Shown here one piece after another: positions 16,972-24,723 of a stretch of 53,654 nt of DNA (the stretch's first letter is position 1; each line of letters opens with the position of its first letter). The notes beneath the pieces are model-generated. The model worked only from the letters and a program-made list of their open reading frames with translations. It made no database searches and was not told the origin of the DNA. Source of the stretch: Desulfovibrio sp. JC022. GTDB lineage: Bacteria > Desulfobacterota > Desulfovibrionia > Desulfovibrionales > Desulfovibrionaceae. Where the stretch lies: positions 188,890-242,543 of the forward strand of contig NZ_VOPZ01000002.1 in the NCBI RefSeq assembly GCF_010470665.1, in the 5' to 3' direction. The position numbers and the translations under genes are program-made.

Positions 16972-18153
16972 ATGAAACTTCTTTTTCTCATTGCTGACGG
17001 AATGGGCGGCTGGCCCATTGAGGAACTTGGCAACAAGACCACCCTTGCCGCCGCCAACACACCGAACATGGATATGCTGGCCGGAAAAGGCTTGATCGGC
17101 ACCTGTCGCACCGTGCCCAAAGGCATGGCTCCCGGTTCTGACATTGCCAATATGTCCTTGCTGGGTTTCAACCCCGCCACCTATCACACCGGACGCGGTC
17201 CCATTGAAGCTGCGGCGCAGGGCCTCAAGCTCGACCCGGATGACTTGGTATGGCGCATGAATCTGGTCAATATTTCCGAATTTGCTGAAGACGGCATCAT
17301 GTACGACTACTCCGCCGGACATATCGGAACCGATCAATCTGTACCGCTGGTGAAAAAGCTGCAAGCCGAACTCGGCAATGATGAATTTACTTTCTATCCC
17401 GGTATACAGTACCGCCATCTGCTGGTGCAGAAAGGCGGGGCCAAAGAAATGGAAGCGGACCTTCACATCCGTCCGCCCCATGACCTGACCGATAAGCCCA
17501 TTGACGAGGACGTCTGCGAATTTGCCAAAAGCCCGCGTCTGGACAAACTGGTCCGTGATGCGGAAAAAATACTTGCCGAGAACGGCACCAAGGCTGTATC
17601 CATCTGGCCATGGGGACAGGGACGCCCGCTGAACCTGCCGCCTTTTGAAGAAAAGTTCGGTATGAAGGGTGCTGTTGTCTCCGCTGTAGATCTGATCAAA
17701 GGACTCGGTCACGCTTCCGGCATGGAAGTAATTAATGTGGAAGGTGCCACCGGACTGGTGGATACCAACTACGAAGGCAAGGTCGAGGCAACGCTCAATT
17801 TCCTCGAACACGGTGATTTCGTCTACGTTCACCTTGAAGGCCCGGACGAATCCGGACATATGGGCAGCGTAGAAGACAAAATCAAATCCATTGAGCGGTT
17901 TGATTCCCGCATAGTCGGTCCGCTGCTGGAGAAGTACCCGCTGGATAAAGCCAATTACGTAATCACCTGCGATCACTTCACCCCCATTGAAACAAGAACC
18001 CACGATGAAACCCCGGTTCCCTTCATCATGACCTCACCGCGCTGCATTGCATCCGGCGAGAAATCATTTACCGAGGAAACCGCAGACCGCGCCGGAATCA
18101 TTATTCCTGACGGACACAAATTCATGCAGTGGGTATTAAAGAAGATCAGATAA
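16972..18153 (+). CDS. apgM: ApgM-type phosphoglycerate mutase / proposed homoserine kinase
   Basis: An alkaline-phosphatase-superfamily metalloenzyme of 393 residues. Visible motifs are FLIADGMGGWP (first metal Asp), APGSDIANMSLLGFNP with the nucleophilic Ser, HLEGPDESGHMGS, and CDHFTPIETRTHDETPVPF with the metal ligands. This is the archaeal-type, cofactor-independent phosphoglycerate mutase family. A bacterial branch was proposed to act as homoserine kinase because its genes lie with threonine genes; here it directly follows hom and no thrB is visible, which supports that idea without proving it. Its stop overlaps the thioesterase start (TAATG), so the two are coupled. Confidence 0.85.
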   Translation: MKLLFLIADGMGGWPIEELGNKTTLAAANTPNMDMLAGKGLIGTCRTVPKGMAPGSDIANMSLLGFNPATYHTGRGPIEAAAQGLKLDPDDLVWRMNLVNISEFAEDGIMYDYSAGHIGTDQSVPLVKKLQAELGNDEFTFYPGIQYRHLLVQKGGAKEMEADLHIRPPHDLTDKPIDEDVCEFAKSPRLDKLVRDAEKILAENGTKAVSIWPWGQGRPLNLPPFEEKFGMKGAVVSAVDLIKGLGHASGMEVINVEGATGLVDTNYEGKVEATLNFLEHGDFVYVHLEGPDESGHMGSVEDKIKSIERFDSRIVGPLLEKYPLDKANYVITCDHFTPIETRTHDETPVPFIMTSPRCIASGEKSFTEETADRAGIIIPDGHKFMQWVLKKIR

Positions 18154-18563
18154 TGACTACTGAATTCCCAAGTCCGCATTCATGGCTGGCCCATAGCGTT
18201 TCCTATGGCGAAACCGATGCCATGGGCGTGGTTTATTACGCAGAATATCTGCATTTTTTTGAGCGCTCCCGTTCGCTGTTTATCCGCGAACGGGGCATGA
18301 GCTATGCCACGGTTGAAGAACGCGGCATATACTTACCCGTGCGCGAGGCCAACTGCCGTTACCGCATCCCGGCCCATTATGATGACCAGCTCAATATTCA
18401 GGTGGGTATCAGCGAATGGAAGCGCGCTTCCATCAAGTTCATCTACGATATTTACAAGGATGACCGCTCCAAACTCATCGCAACCGGATTCACCGAGCAC
18501 GCCTGCGTCAACAAAGACGGTCGCCCCGTGCGAGTACCGGAATGGCTGCGGGAAATATTTTAA
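18153..18563 (+). CDS. YbgC/FadM-type acyl-CoA thioesterase
   Basis: A hot-dog-fold thioesterase of 136 residues. The N-terminal signature SYGETDAMGVVYYAEYLHFFERSR carries the catalytic Asp22, and a second strand region IPAHYDDQLNIQVGISEWKRASIKF matches 4-hydroxybenzoyl-CoA thioesterase relatives. It likely hydrolyses short acyl-CoA or acyl-ACP thioesters in the cytosol. I choose the ATG at 18153, which shares bases with the apgM stop, over an in-frame GTG eight codons upstream inside apgM. The functional tie to threonine synthesis is unclear. Confidence 0.88.
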   Translation: MTTEFPSPHSWLAHSVSYGETDAMGVVYYAEYLHFFERSRSLFIRERGMSYATVEERGIYLPVREANCRYRIPAHYDDQLNIQVGISEWKRASIKFIYDIYKDDRSKLIATGFTEHACVNKDGRPVRVPEWLREIF

Positions 18564-18633
18564 AATACTTTTAATCCCCACTCGAGACTCTCGTCATTTT
18601 TCCTGACTTCAGATTCCCGTGAGAGGAAATAAG

Positions 18634-18663
18634 CAGGGTGTGAATACTTATATTCACACCCTG
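18634..18663. other. Perfect inverted repeat before the amidohydrolase gene
   Basis: Arms CAGGGTGTGAATA / TATTCACACCCTG of 13 bases with a four-base loop CTTA, in the 131-base gap between the thioesterase and amidohydrolase genes. There is no T-run on the plus strand, so it may be a weak terminator or a protein site for the gene 32 bases downstream. Confidence 0.7.
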
Positions 18664-18694
18664 ATTCATTAATTTCAAGCACGGATATATTATT

Positions 18695-19480
18695 ATGCTC
18701 TACGACGTTCATACTCATGCATTCCACCCTAAAATTGCAGACAAAGTTATTACCCAGCTCCATGATCATTACGGAATAACAGCAGTGGGCAACGGCCACC
18801 CGGAAGACCTCCTTGAACGCGCCACGCGAGCAGGTCTGGACCGGGTCATCATCCATACTGCGGCAACTTCGCAGGATCAGGTCATCCCGGCCAACAACTG
18901 GTCCATTGAACTGGCAAAATCAGATGAACGCATTGTCACCTTCGGAACCATGCACCCGGACTACGCAGACCCCGAAAAAGAATTCGCAAGACTGGAACGA
19001 AACGGCATCAAGGGCTTGAAATTCCACCCCGATTTTCAAGGATTTTTCATGGACGACCGCAAATTTTACCGCATCATGGAAATGGTGCAGGACCGCTTTG
19101 TGTGCATGTTCCATATCGGCGACAGACTTCCGCCGGAAAAGAATCCCTCCTGCCCGCTGAAGCTGAAAAAGCTGCTCCAGAACTTCCCCCGGCTAAAGGC
19201 AATCGGAGCACATATGGGCGGCTTATATCACTGGAAGATGGTTGCAGAGGAACTGGTTGGTATGGATGTTTATTTCGATACTTCCAGCTGCCTGCCCTTC
19301 ATGGACAAAAAAGTGCTTCATGAAATAATCAACAAACACCCGCGTGAACGGATTCTGTTCGGTAGCGACTATCCGCTCTTTGATCCGCAGGATTCAATGA
19401 AAGAATTACAACACGCACTCAAACTGAAAGACAGTGAATTGGAACTGCACATGAGCGCGGTGGAATCTCTGCTTGAATAA
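18695..19480 (+). CDS. Amidohydrolase-family metal-dependent hydrolase
   Basis: A TIM-barrel hydrolase of 261 residues of the amidohydrolase-2 / TatD-like group. Metal-site motifs appear in the right order: DVHTHAFHP at the first strand, KGLKFHPDFQGF, CMFHIGD, IGAHMGG and ILFGSDYPLFDP near the end. The Lys in KFHP could be the bridging residue. The substrate cannot be told. It stands alone, with an inverted repeat upstream and a hairpin terminator downstream. Confidence 0.85.
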   Translation: MLYDVHTHAFHPKIADKVITQLHDHYGITAVGNGHPEDLLERATRAGLDRVIIHTAATSQDQVIPANNWSIELAKSDERIVTFGTMHPDYADPEKEFARLERNGIKGLKFHPDFQGFFMDDRKFYRIMEMVQDRFVCMFHIGDRLPPEKNPSCPLKLKKLLQNFPRLKAIGAHMGGLYHWKMVAEELVGMDVYFDTSSCLPFMDKKVLHEIINKHPRERILFGSDYPLFDPQDSMKELQHALKLKDSELELHMSAVESLLE

Positions 19481-19486
19481 AAACTG

Positions 19487-19518
19487 AAGCGCACAGGGAA
19501 TAACCTTGTGCGCTTTTT
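19487..19518. terminator. Bidirectional terminator
   Basis: Stem AGCGCACAGGG / CCTTGTGCGCT with one mismatch and an AATAA loop, followed by TTTTTATTTATT on the plus strand. It sits between the convergent amidohydrolase and DUF2867-like genes. Confidence 0.8.
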
Positions 19519-19520
19519 AT

Positions 19521-20024
19521 TTATTCTGCCGCATACTTACCCATGAAATAAACCACCAAATGGCTAAACGGCCTGATCAGGTTGAAATAAACCGGCCCGG
19601 TCCAATGCTTATAACGGACAATCGTAAAGACATGGTAATGATGTGAGCTGTTTTCAGCAGGCTCAGAAACCACTCCGATATATCCGATGAGATGCTTATC
19701 TTCAGCCTCGCCGATCCAGAATGTCTCTGCTTCAAAATCAACTGAACTAAAAAAATCAACCTGCCCGCCACGGTTGAAATCGTAATCAGAAACTTCAAGA
19801 CCGTGATCCATAAACTCATCATGCTTGAGCCCCATTATTTTGGCCAGTACGCCTCTGACTTTATACAGAAATGTCAGCCACCCCGGTTTGTAGGACATCA
19901 AACGGATCAAAAAATCATCCATTGCACGATGACTGACAAAATCCTTGCTGTAGATGTGATCAGCATCGACGCTTAATTTATGTATTTGGGGAATTGAATT
20001 TAAAATTGATGCTGACTCACTCAT
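19521..20024 (-). CDS. DUF2867-like protein of unknown function
   Basis: A 167-residue soluble protein with no signal peptide. The central part (GWLTFLYKVRGVLAKIMGL, then VDFFSSVDFEAETFWIGEAEDKHLIGYIGV) and a late segment with VRYKHWTGPVYFNLIRPFSHLVV resemble DUF2867 proteins. Function is unknown. Its ATG overlaps the stop of the PPOX-type gene (ATGA at 20021-20024), and both follow a TetR regulator, so the three likely form one operon answering one small-molecule signal. Confidence 0.65.
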   Translation of the reverse strand: MSESASILNSIPQIHKLSVDADHIYSKDFVSHRAMDDFLIRLMSYKPGWLTFLYKVRGVLAKIMGLKHDEFMDHGLEVSDYDFNRGGQVDFFSSVDFEAETFWIGEAEDKHLIGYIGVVSEPAENSSHHYHVFTIVRYKHWTGPVYFNLIRPFSHLVVYFMGKYAAE

Positions 20025-20488
20025 GGATTCATCCTCCCAAGTTCAACAGGTTCCACCCGCAAAACTTCGAACTCGCGGACCATGCTCATATCTTTCCAGA
20101 GCAGGTCATGCCCTTTAAAGAAACGGAAAGAACTCACTTTGGCTAGCCATCCATCGATTTCATCCTGTGTTGCATTACGCCTATTGCCAGCCTTACAGAC
20201 AAGCCTAAGTGCAGGTTGTGATGCAAACCTGCCCTTCCACAATGACTTCACCCAGAACATCGGGGAAGGATGGACCGCCATTATGCTCATACTTGAATTC
20301 CGGTCTAAATTCTCCCGCATGGCCTGCGGAAATCTTTCGAAATAGTAGCCGCGCCCTTCTTCAATAAACGCAACGGACCCGATAGGAGAAATTCGCGGAA
20401 AACCGTCAGTATCAATTGTCGCAATTGAAACATGCTGAACTTTACCGAAAAGCTCTTCAACCTCGTTCCATAAAATATCTGATTGCAT
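20021..20488 (-). CDS. Pyridoxamine-5'-phosphate-oxidase-like flavoprotein
   Basis: A 155-residue split-barrel protein. VQHVSIATIDTDGFPRISPIGSVAFIEEGRGYYFE is the usual first half of an FMN- or F420-binding PPOX fold, followed by NSSMSIMAVHPSPMFWVKSLWKGRF. Members include flavin reductases and haem or nitro-compound enzymes; which applies here is unknown. It is the middle gene of the TetR operon, 16 bases after the regulator and overlapping the next gene by four bases. Confidence 0.82.
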   Translation of the reverse strand: MQSDILWNEVEELFGKVQHVSIATIDTDGFPRISPIGSVAFIEEGRGYYFERFPQAMRENLDRNSSMSIMAVHPSPMFWVKSLWKGRFASQPALRLVCKAGNRRNATQDEIDGWLAKVSSFRFFKGHDLLWKDMSMVREFEVLRVEPVELGRMNP

Positions 20489-20504
20489 GATACAAACTCC
20501 CTTT

Positions 20505-21074
20505 TTATTTTGCAGGAATTCTGTACAGCTCCTGCTTCATTGTTTTAAGAATATGACTATGATCTTTTTCCGAGATATTTGCCCCCATCATACGAACACC
20601 TAAGAACATGGAATAGCTTATTTTAGAAAGCAGGACAGCCCGCTCAGGGTCTCCACTCACCTCTTCAAAAATCGACCGCAAATACTCAATTCGCATACTG
20701 TCAACACGCTCAATATATTTCTGCGCAAATGGATCACATAAAGCCCACGCCCTAATACTGGTCTCAGTTCCCGAGGGCAGCTTATGAGAGTTTTCGACTA
20801 TCAGGTTGAATCGCTCAATTGCATCAGCACCCTTGTCCGCAGCTTCGATGCTCGCAAGCGTCCAACCCTCCACCCAATATTCGAGCATCCTTTCTAAAAA
20901 ATCCGCGCGATTCTTAAAATGATGATAAAATGACCCCTTCGTCACTTTCAGCTTTCGACACAAAGAATCAATGGTCAGCTGCTGTACACTTTCAGTTTCC
21001 AGAAGCTTCAATCCTGCGTCGAGCAGATCTTCCGCACAATGCCGACTTTCTCGCTTACTTTCCTTCATACTCAC
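20505..21074 (-). CDS. TetR/AcrR family transcriptional regulator
   Basis: A one-component regulator of 189 residues. The N-terminal helix-turn-helix is clear: VQQLTIDSLCRKLKVTKGSFYHHFKNRADFLERMLEYW. The C-terminal ~130 residues are the variable ligand-binding part. The GTG at 21074 has AAGGAG at the right distance; an ATG two codons later is possible. A 16-base perfect palindrome lies just upstream between the promoter and the start, so it most likely represses its own operon with the PPOX-like and DUF2867-like genes. The inducer is unknown. Confidence 0.92.
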   Translation of the reverse strand: MSMKESKRESRHCAEDLLDAGLKLLETESVQQLTIDSLCRKLKVTKGSFYHHFKNRADFLERMLEYWVEGWTLASIEAADKGADAIERFNLIVENSHKLPSGTETSIRAWALCDPFAQKYIERVDSMRIEYLRSIFEEVSGDPERAVLLSKISYSMFLGVRMMGANISEKDHSHILKTMKQELYRIPAK

Positions 21075-21094
21075 TTCTCAAACTCCTTCTTCTG

Positions 21095-21110
21095 CATACC
21101 GTACGGTATG
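21095..21110. promoter_or_regulatory. Candidate TetR operator
   Basis: CATACCGTACGGTATG is a perfect 16-base palindrome, 20 bases upstream of the TetR start. A further half-like GTATG follows at 21111-21115. Its place at the expected transcription start suits autorepression. Confidence 0.75.
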
Positions 21111-21115
21111 GTATG

Positions 21116-21147
21116 TTAAAACTATATACGTTATAAAGAGATGTCAA
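21116..21147 (-). promoter_or_regulatory. Promoter of the TetR operon
   Basis: On the minus strand TTGACA (21142-21147) is a consensus -35 box. TATAGT (21121-21126, spacing 15) or TAGTTT (21119-21124, spacing 17) could be the -10 box. The transcript would start next to the palindrome. Confidence 0.6.
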
Positions 21148-21162
21148 GACTATACACAAAAC

Positions 21163-21200
21163 AAAAAATGAGCCGCCTGTGGGGCAACCACAGACGGCTC
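21163..21200 (-). terminator. Terminator after the tetraheme cytochrome gene
   Basis: Stem GAGCCGTCTGTGG / CCACAGGCGGCTC (minus strand, one wobble) at 21170-21200, followed by ATTTTTTG. It closes the cytochrome gene, which stops at 21235. Confidence 0.85.
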
Positions 21201-21234
21201 TTACGAACAACTTCGAAAAGCTAAGAAATACTTT

Positions 21235-21732
21235 CTAGTTGTGCGCTCTTTTCTGCTTGGGGTGACATGCGTTGTTTGCGCAAGGAGCAACAGCAAGATC
21301 AGTCTTGCCTTCCTTGTTCATCTTCACATGACAGCCACGACAGCTGATATCACTCTGAAGGGTATGGAACGCCTTAAAGTAAGAGTGAGGTGCAGCTTTG
21401 TGCTTCAGATCATCGTGACATCCAGCAGCGGCACAACTTTTGATCTGAGACTTTCCGTCCCAAGTATGGTGACACTTGGCACAGTTAACATCCTGATGGT
21501 CGAAGTGAGAAAACTTAACCGGGGTAAAACGAACCTTGTTAAGCACTTCAGGACGTTTGAATTCGAGATTTACGGGAAACCTTACAACCAACTCTTCGGA
21601 AACAATCTCTACCTTCTTGTCTCCGGAGATATTTGCAATCTCCTCACTGAGATTACTGGTCGCGGTTGAGTACACAATTACGAGAACGGCAAAAACTACA
21701 GCCGCTCCAACATACAGAAAATTCGTCTTCAT
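21235..21732 (-). CDS. Membrane-anchored tetraheme class III cytochrome c
   Basis: A 165-residue c-type cytochrome with a single N-terminal membrane segment (FLYVGAAVVFAVLVIVYS) that acts as signal anchor, placing the haem domain in the periplasm. Four haem sites alternate as in cytochrome c3: CAKCH, CAAAGCH, CRGCH and CANNACH, i.e. CX2CH, CX4CH, CX2CH, CX4CH. Extra His residues (FSHFDH, APHSYFKAFH) can be the distal ligands. It should carry electrons between periplasmic hydrogenase or formate dehydrogenase and membrane complexes. ATG at 21732 has GGAGG five bases upstream. No redox partner gene adjoins it. Confidence 0.93.
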   Translation of the reverse strand: MKTNFLYVGAAVVFAVLVIVYSTATSNLSEEIANISGDKKVEIVSEELVVRFPVNLEFKRPEVLNKVRFTPVKFSHFDHQDVNCAKCHHTWDGKSQIKSCAAAGCHDDLKHKAAPHSYFKAFHTLQSDISCRGCHVKMNKEGKTDLAVAPCANNACHPKQKRAHN

Positions 21733-22167
21733 TCTATTCCTCCTCATGAAAGTCGTATCTTCCTAATCAAAATCAGGGATTATTTCAATAAAAATACGTA
21801 GATGTATATACTATGCAACGCCCATAAACAGCGATTTAAGCGACTACACAACCTAGATTGGGAAAATTTTCACACAAAACAATTTTATGTAAAACAAACA
21901 CTGTAAACCAAATTACAACTACAACTATGAAGATCAACTTAATTTCAAACAACTCAACACCCAAAAGTTATATTCAGTATGGGCAAATTTGAGAAATTTT
22001 ACACAAAACCAGAAGCAACTTCTTCCAAAACAATATCCACTCACTTAAACTTAGAAACTAAAAAAACTTCATTTTTTTTCTATAATGACACATCCCCCTT
22101 CCCTGTCCTGAATAACGGACATTCACGGACAGGAATTTATACCCCGTTTTATATTCAAAACAATAAA
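21733..22167. other. AT-rich intergenic region, no gene seen
   Basis: About 435 bases without a convincing gene; an open frame of 68 codons at 21979-22185 has no good start signal and low-complexity content. A TATAAT box lies at 22081-22086 and nested inverted repeats (CCTGTCC 22102-22108 with GGACAGG 22127-22133) follow, so a short non-coding transcript cannot be excluded. The cytochrome promoter should lie near 21800 but I see no clear boxes. Confidence 0.4.
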
Positions 22168-22198
22168 AAACCCCTCTCTGCATAGCAGAAAGGGGTTT
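22162..22198 (-). terminator. Terminator of the purine transport operon
   Basis: On the minus strand a stem AAACCCCTTTCTGC / GCAGAGAGGGGTTT with a TAT loop and one mismatch (22168-22198) runs into a T-rich tract. It lies 41 bases after the ABC ATPase stop. Confidence 0.85.
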
Positions 22199-22239
22199 AC
22201 AATTCTTAAATTATCGAACTCGATTCGAAAAGGAAATAC

Positions 22240-23781
22240 TTACTCTCTCACACCGGCCATAAGCAGTCCGATGCTGTCCACTTTTTCTTTGTCATTGACG
22301 GAAAATTCATCCATAACCTGCCCGCAATACATGACTGCGACGCGGTCTGCCAGTTGCAAAGCTTCACCGAGATCACCGGTCACAAGCAACACCCCGGCCA
22401 TCTTTCGGGCTTCCAGCAACCTGTTCCAGACTTCCTCTGTGGCGGAAATGTCCAGCCCCTGTGTTGGCTGCTCAGCGACAATCAAATGCGGCTGGCGGTA
22501 AAGTTCGCGAGCCAGAACCATCTTTTGAAGGTTCCCGCCGGACAGCTGCCATGCCAGAGCGCGAATACGTCCGGGACGCACATCATACTCTTCAACCAGC
22601 TCTTCAGCTACTTTTGCAGCCTGATCGTGCTTGAGCAACGGACCTGCGGTAAATCCCTGCCGGGTAGTCAGAAGCAGGTTGTCCACCAGATCAAGATTTC
22701 GGGCTGTAGCAAGATCAAGACGGTCTTCCGGAATGTAAGACATGGAATTATTCCACTTCATCTCGGCAAAGAACTTACGCCATGGTTTGCCCATGATAAA
22801 AATTGTATCCTTGGGAGGCTTGCGCATACCGCAAACTCCTTCCACAAGCTCCTGCTGACCGTTACCGGCAACACCGACAATGGCAACAATCTCACCCTTG
22901 CGCACATCCAGATTGATATCGCGCAATCCGATTCCGGTCATATTTTTAACTTCCAGAACCTTATGGCTGATCTCCACCTCTTCCTTATTCACTTCGAGGA
23001 GAATTTCCTTACCGACCATGCGACAGGCCAGATCAGCCTTGGACACAATCTTATCGCGGGAGACCTCAGCGTCAATGTTGCCGCGACGCAGGATGGCGAC
23101 CTCATCGGCAATAGCCATAACTTCTTCAAGCTTATGACTGATAAAAACCACGGACTTGCCCTGTCGGGTCATAGCCCAGAGAGCTTCAAAAAGACGGAAG
23201 GCCTCGCGAGGAGTAAGAACAGCTGTGGGTTCATCAAAAATAAGCACCCTGCTCTCGCGATAAAGCAGCTTGAGGATTTCCACCCGTTGCTTCTCGCCCA
23301 TGGACAGGGTGGAAACCTTTGCGGAAGGATCGATCTCAAGTTCGTAATCTTCAGCCAGCTTGCGGACCCTTGCTTCCATTTCCTTGGGATTGACGAAAAA
23401 TCCGCCTTCCTGACCGAGCAGCACGTTCTGAGCAACAGTCATGGTATCAACCAACATAAAATGCTGGTAGACCATGCCCACCCCGGCTTTAATGGCATCC
23501 TTGGAGTTGGAAAAGTCCACACGCTTTCCGTCCACCTCAATGTGCCCTTCGTCTGGACGAAAACGTCCGGCAAGCATGGACATGAGCGTACTCTTGCCCG
23601 CTCCGTTCTCTCCGAGCAGAGCTTTGATGCGGCCGGGATAAAGATCAAGTGAAATATCGTTGTTGGCTACAACCTTACCGAAACGTTTGGTGATGCCTTT
23701 AAGTGAAATAAGCGGGGCACAGCCTTCAAAGCCGGTAGCCTTTTGGCATTCGGGACGGGTGAAATCCTGTTCTGAACTCAT
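22240..23781 (-). CDS. BMP-type purine/nucleoside ABC transporter, duplicated ATPase
   Basis: A twin-cassette ABC ATPase of about 513 residues, as in nucleoside (NupA/YufO-like) and sugar importers. The first cassette has GENGAGKSTLMS, STLSMGEKQRVEILK and LIFDEPTAVLTP; the second has GVAGNGQQELVEG in place of a standard Walker A, LSGGNLQKMVLARE and LIVAEQPTQGLD. The degenerate second P-loop is normal for this family. It powers uptake with the two permeases and the BMP binding protein. I favour ATG at 23781 (AGGTGA upstream); a GTG at 23790 directly after the permease stop is the alternative. Confidence 0.92.
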   Translation of the reverse strand: MSSEQDFTRPECQKATGFEGCAPLISLKGITKRFGKVVANNDISLDLYPGRIKALLGENGAGKSTLMSMLAGRFRPDEGHIEVDGKRVDFSNSKDAIKAGVGMVYQHFMLVDTMTVAQNVLLGQEGGFFVNPKEMEARVRKLAEDYELEIDPSAKVSTLSMGEKQRVEILKLLYRESRVLIFDEPTAVLTPREAFRLFEALWAMTRQGKSVVFISHKLEEVMAIADEVAILRRGNIDAEVSRDKIVSKADLACRMVGKEILLEVNKEEVEISHKVLEVKNMTGIGLRDINLDVRKGEIVAIVGVAGNGQQELVEGVCGMRKPPKDTIFIMGKPWRKFFAEMKWNNSMSYIPEDRLDLATARNLDLVDNLLLTTRQGFTAGPLLKHDQAAKVAEELVEEYDVRPGRIRALAWQLSGGNLQKMVLARELYRQPHLIVAEQPTQGLDISATEEVWNRLLEARKMAGVLLVTGDLGEALQLADRVAVMYCGQVMDEFSVNDKEKVDSIGLLMAGVRE

Positions 23782-23790
23782 ATTAATCAC

Positions 23791-24711
23791 CTACCCTTCA
23801 GGCTCGATGTTGACTCCCAGATGCGCAGGAGCATTACCGCTGCGTCCTCTCATTGCGGAGAAGATCAGCACCAGAATGGTCAGGGCATACGGCAGCATCA
23901 GCAGCAGGGTTGAGGGAATATGAGTCCCGATAGCCTGCAAGCGAAGTTGGAAAGCCATAACACCACCGAAAAGATAAGCACCAAAAACAGCCCGGCCCGG
24001 TCTCCAGAAAGCGAAGATAACCAAGGCAACTGCAATCCAGCCGCGACCGCCGGAAAGTCCGTTTGACCAAAGATGGGTATAAGCAAGAGAAAGATATGCT
24101 CCGCCAAGGCCGATCAGAAACCCACCACCCAGCAACGCGACCCAGCGCAAACGAAGGGCCTTCAGTCCTACAGCAGCAGCGGCTGCCGGTTTCTCACCAA
24201 CGGCACTGATCGCCAGCCCGAGGCTGGTCCGGTTGATAAAAAGCATAAACAGCACCGGAATCAGATAAGAGACGTAAACAAGAGCATCCTGCTTGAAAAA
24301 GATATCCCCGACATAGGGAATTGACGACAGTACAGGAAAAGCGAACTTGTCAAATCCTTCAGTAACCGTTCCGATATACGGGGTGCCGAGAAAGTTACAC
24401 AGCCCCACGCCGAGAATGGTCAAAGCCAGACCGGAAACAACCTGATTACCGAGACAGGTGATACAAACAAATCCATGCAGCGCAGCCATAAATGTTCCGG
24501 CTATACCTCCGGCAATGAACCCGAACCACGGGTTGCCTGTGGTCATAGTCACAAAAAAAGCTGCAAAAGCCGCCATGCTCATCATGCCCTCGACACCGAG
24601 GTTGAGCACCCCGCCCTTCTCAGTGAGAATCTCACCAAGGGTGGCGTAGAGGATCGGTGTTCCGGACTGCACTGTGGCAGCCAGCAGGGGGACAATAAAA
24701 CTTTCTAGCAT
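23791..24711 (-). CDS. BMP-type ABC transporter permease (second subunit)
   Basis: A 306-residue polytopic protein of the BPD_transp_2 family. Its beginning, TPILYATLGEILTEKGGVLNLGVEGMM, is typical of NupC/YufQ-type permeases. About eight to nine hydrophobic segments are visible, including NQVVSGLALTILGVGLCNFLG and RGWIAVALVIFAFWRPGRAVFGAYLFGG. It forms the inner-membrane channel with the other permease, 12 bases upstream. Substrate is inferred from the neighbouring phosphoribosyltransferase to be a purine base or nucleoside. Confidence 0.92.
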   Translation of the reverse strand: MLESFIVPLLAATVQSGTPILYATLGEILTEKGGVLNLGVEGMMSMAAFAAFFVTMTTGNPWFGFIAGGIAGTFMAALHGFVCITCLGNQVVSGLALTILGVGLCNFLGTPYIGTVTEGFDKFAFPVLSSIPYVGDIFFKQDALVYVSYLIPVLFMLFINRTSLGLAISAVGEKPAAAAAVGLKALRLRWVALLGGGFLIGLGGAYLSLAYTHLWSNGLSGGRGWIAVALVIFAFWRPGRAVFGAYLFGGVMAFQLRLQAIGTHIPSTLLLMLPYALTILVLIFSAMRGRSGNAPAHLGVNIEPEG

Positions 24712-24723
24712 TATAGTATCCGA

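Noticed and set aside
16966-18003. A 345-codon open frame on the minus strand
   Set aside because: It lies opposite apgM, whose catalytic motifs are intact; antisense frames are often open in this base composition.
21979-22185. A 68-codon frame in the AT-rich gap
   Set aside because: Low-complexity product, no convincing ribosome site, and it runs into the operon terminator.
22354-23652. A 432-codon open frame on the plus strand
   Set aside because: It is fully antisense to the ABC ATPase, which has all its motifs; the antisense product has no family features and biased composition.
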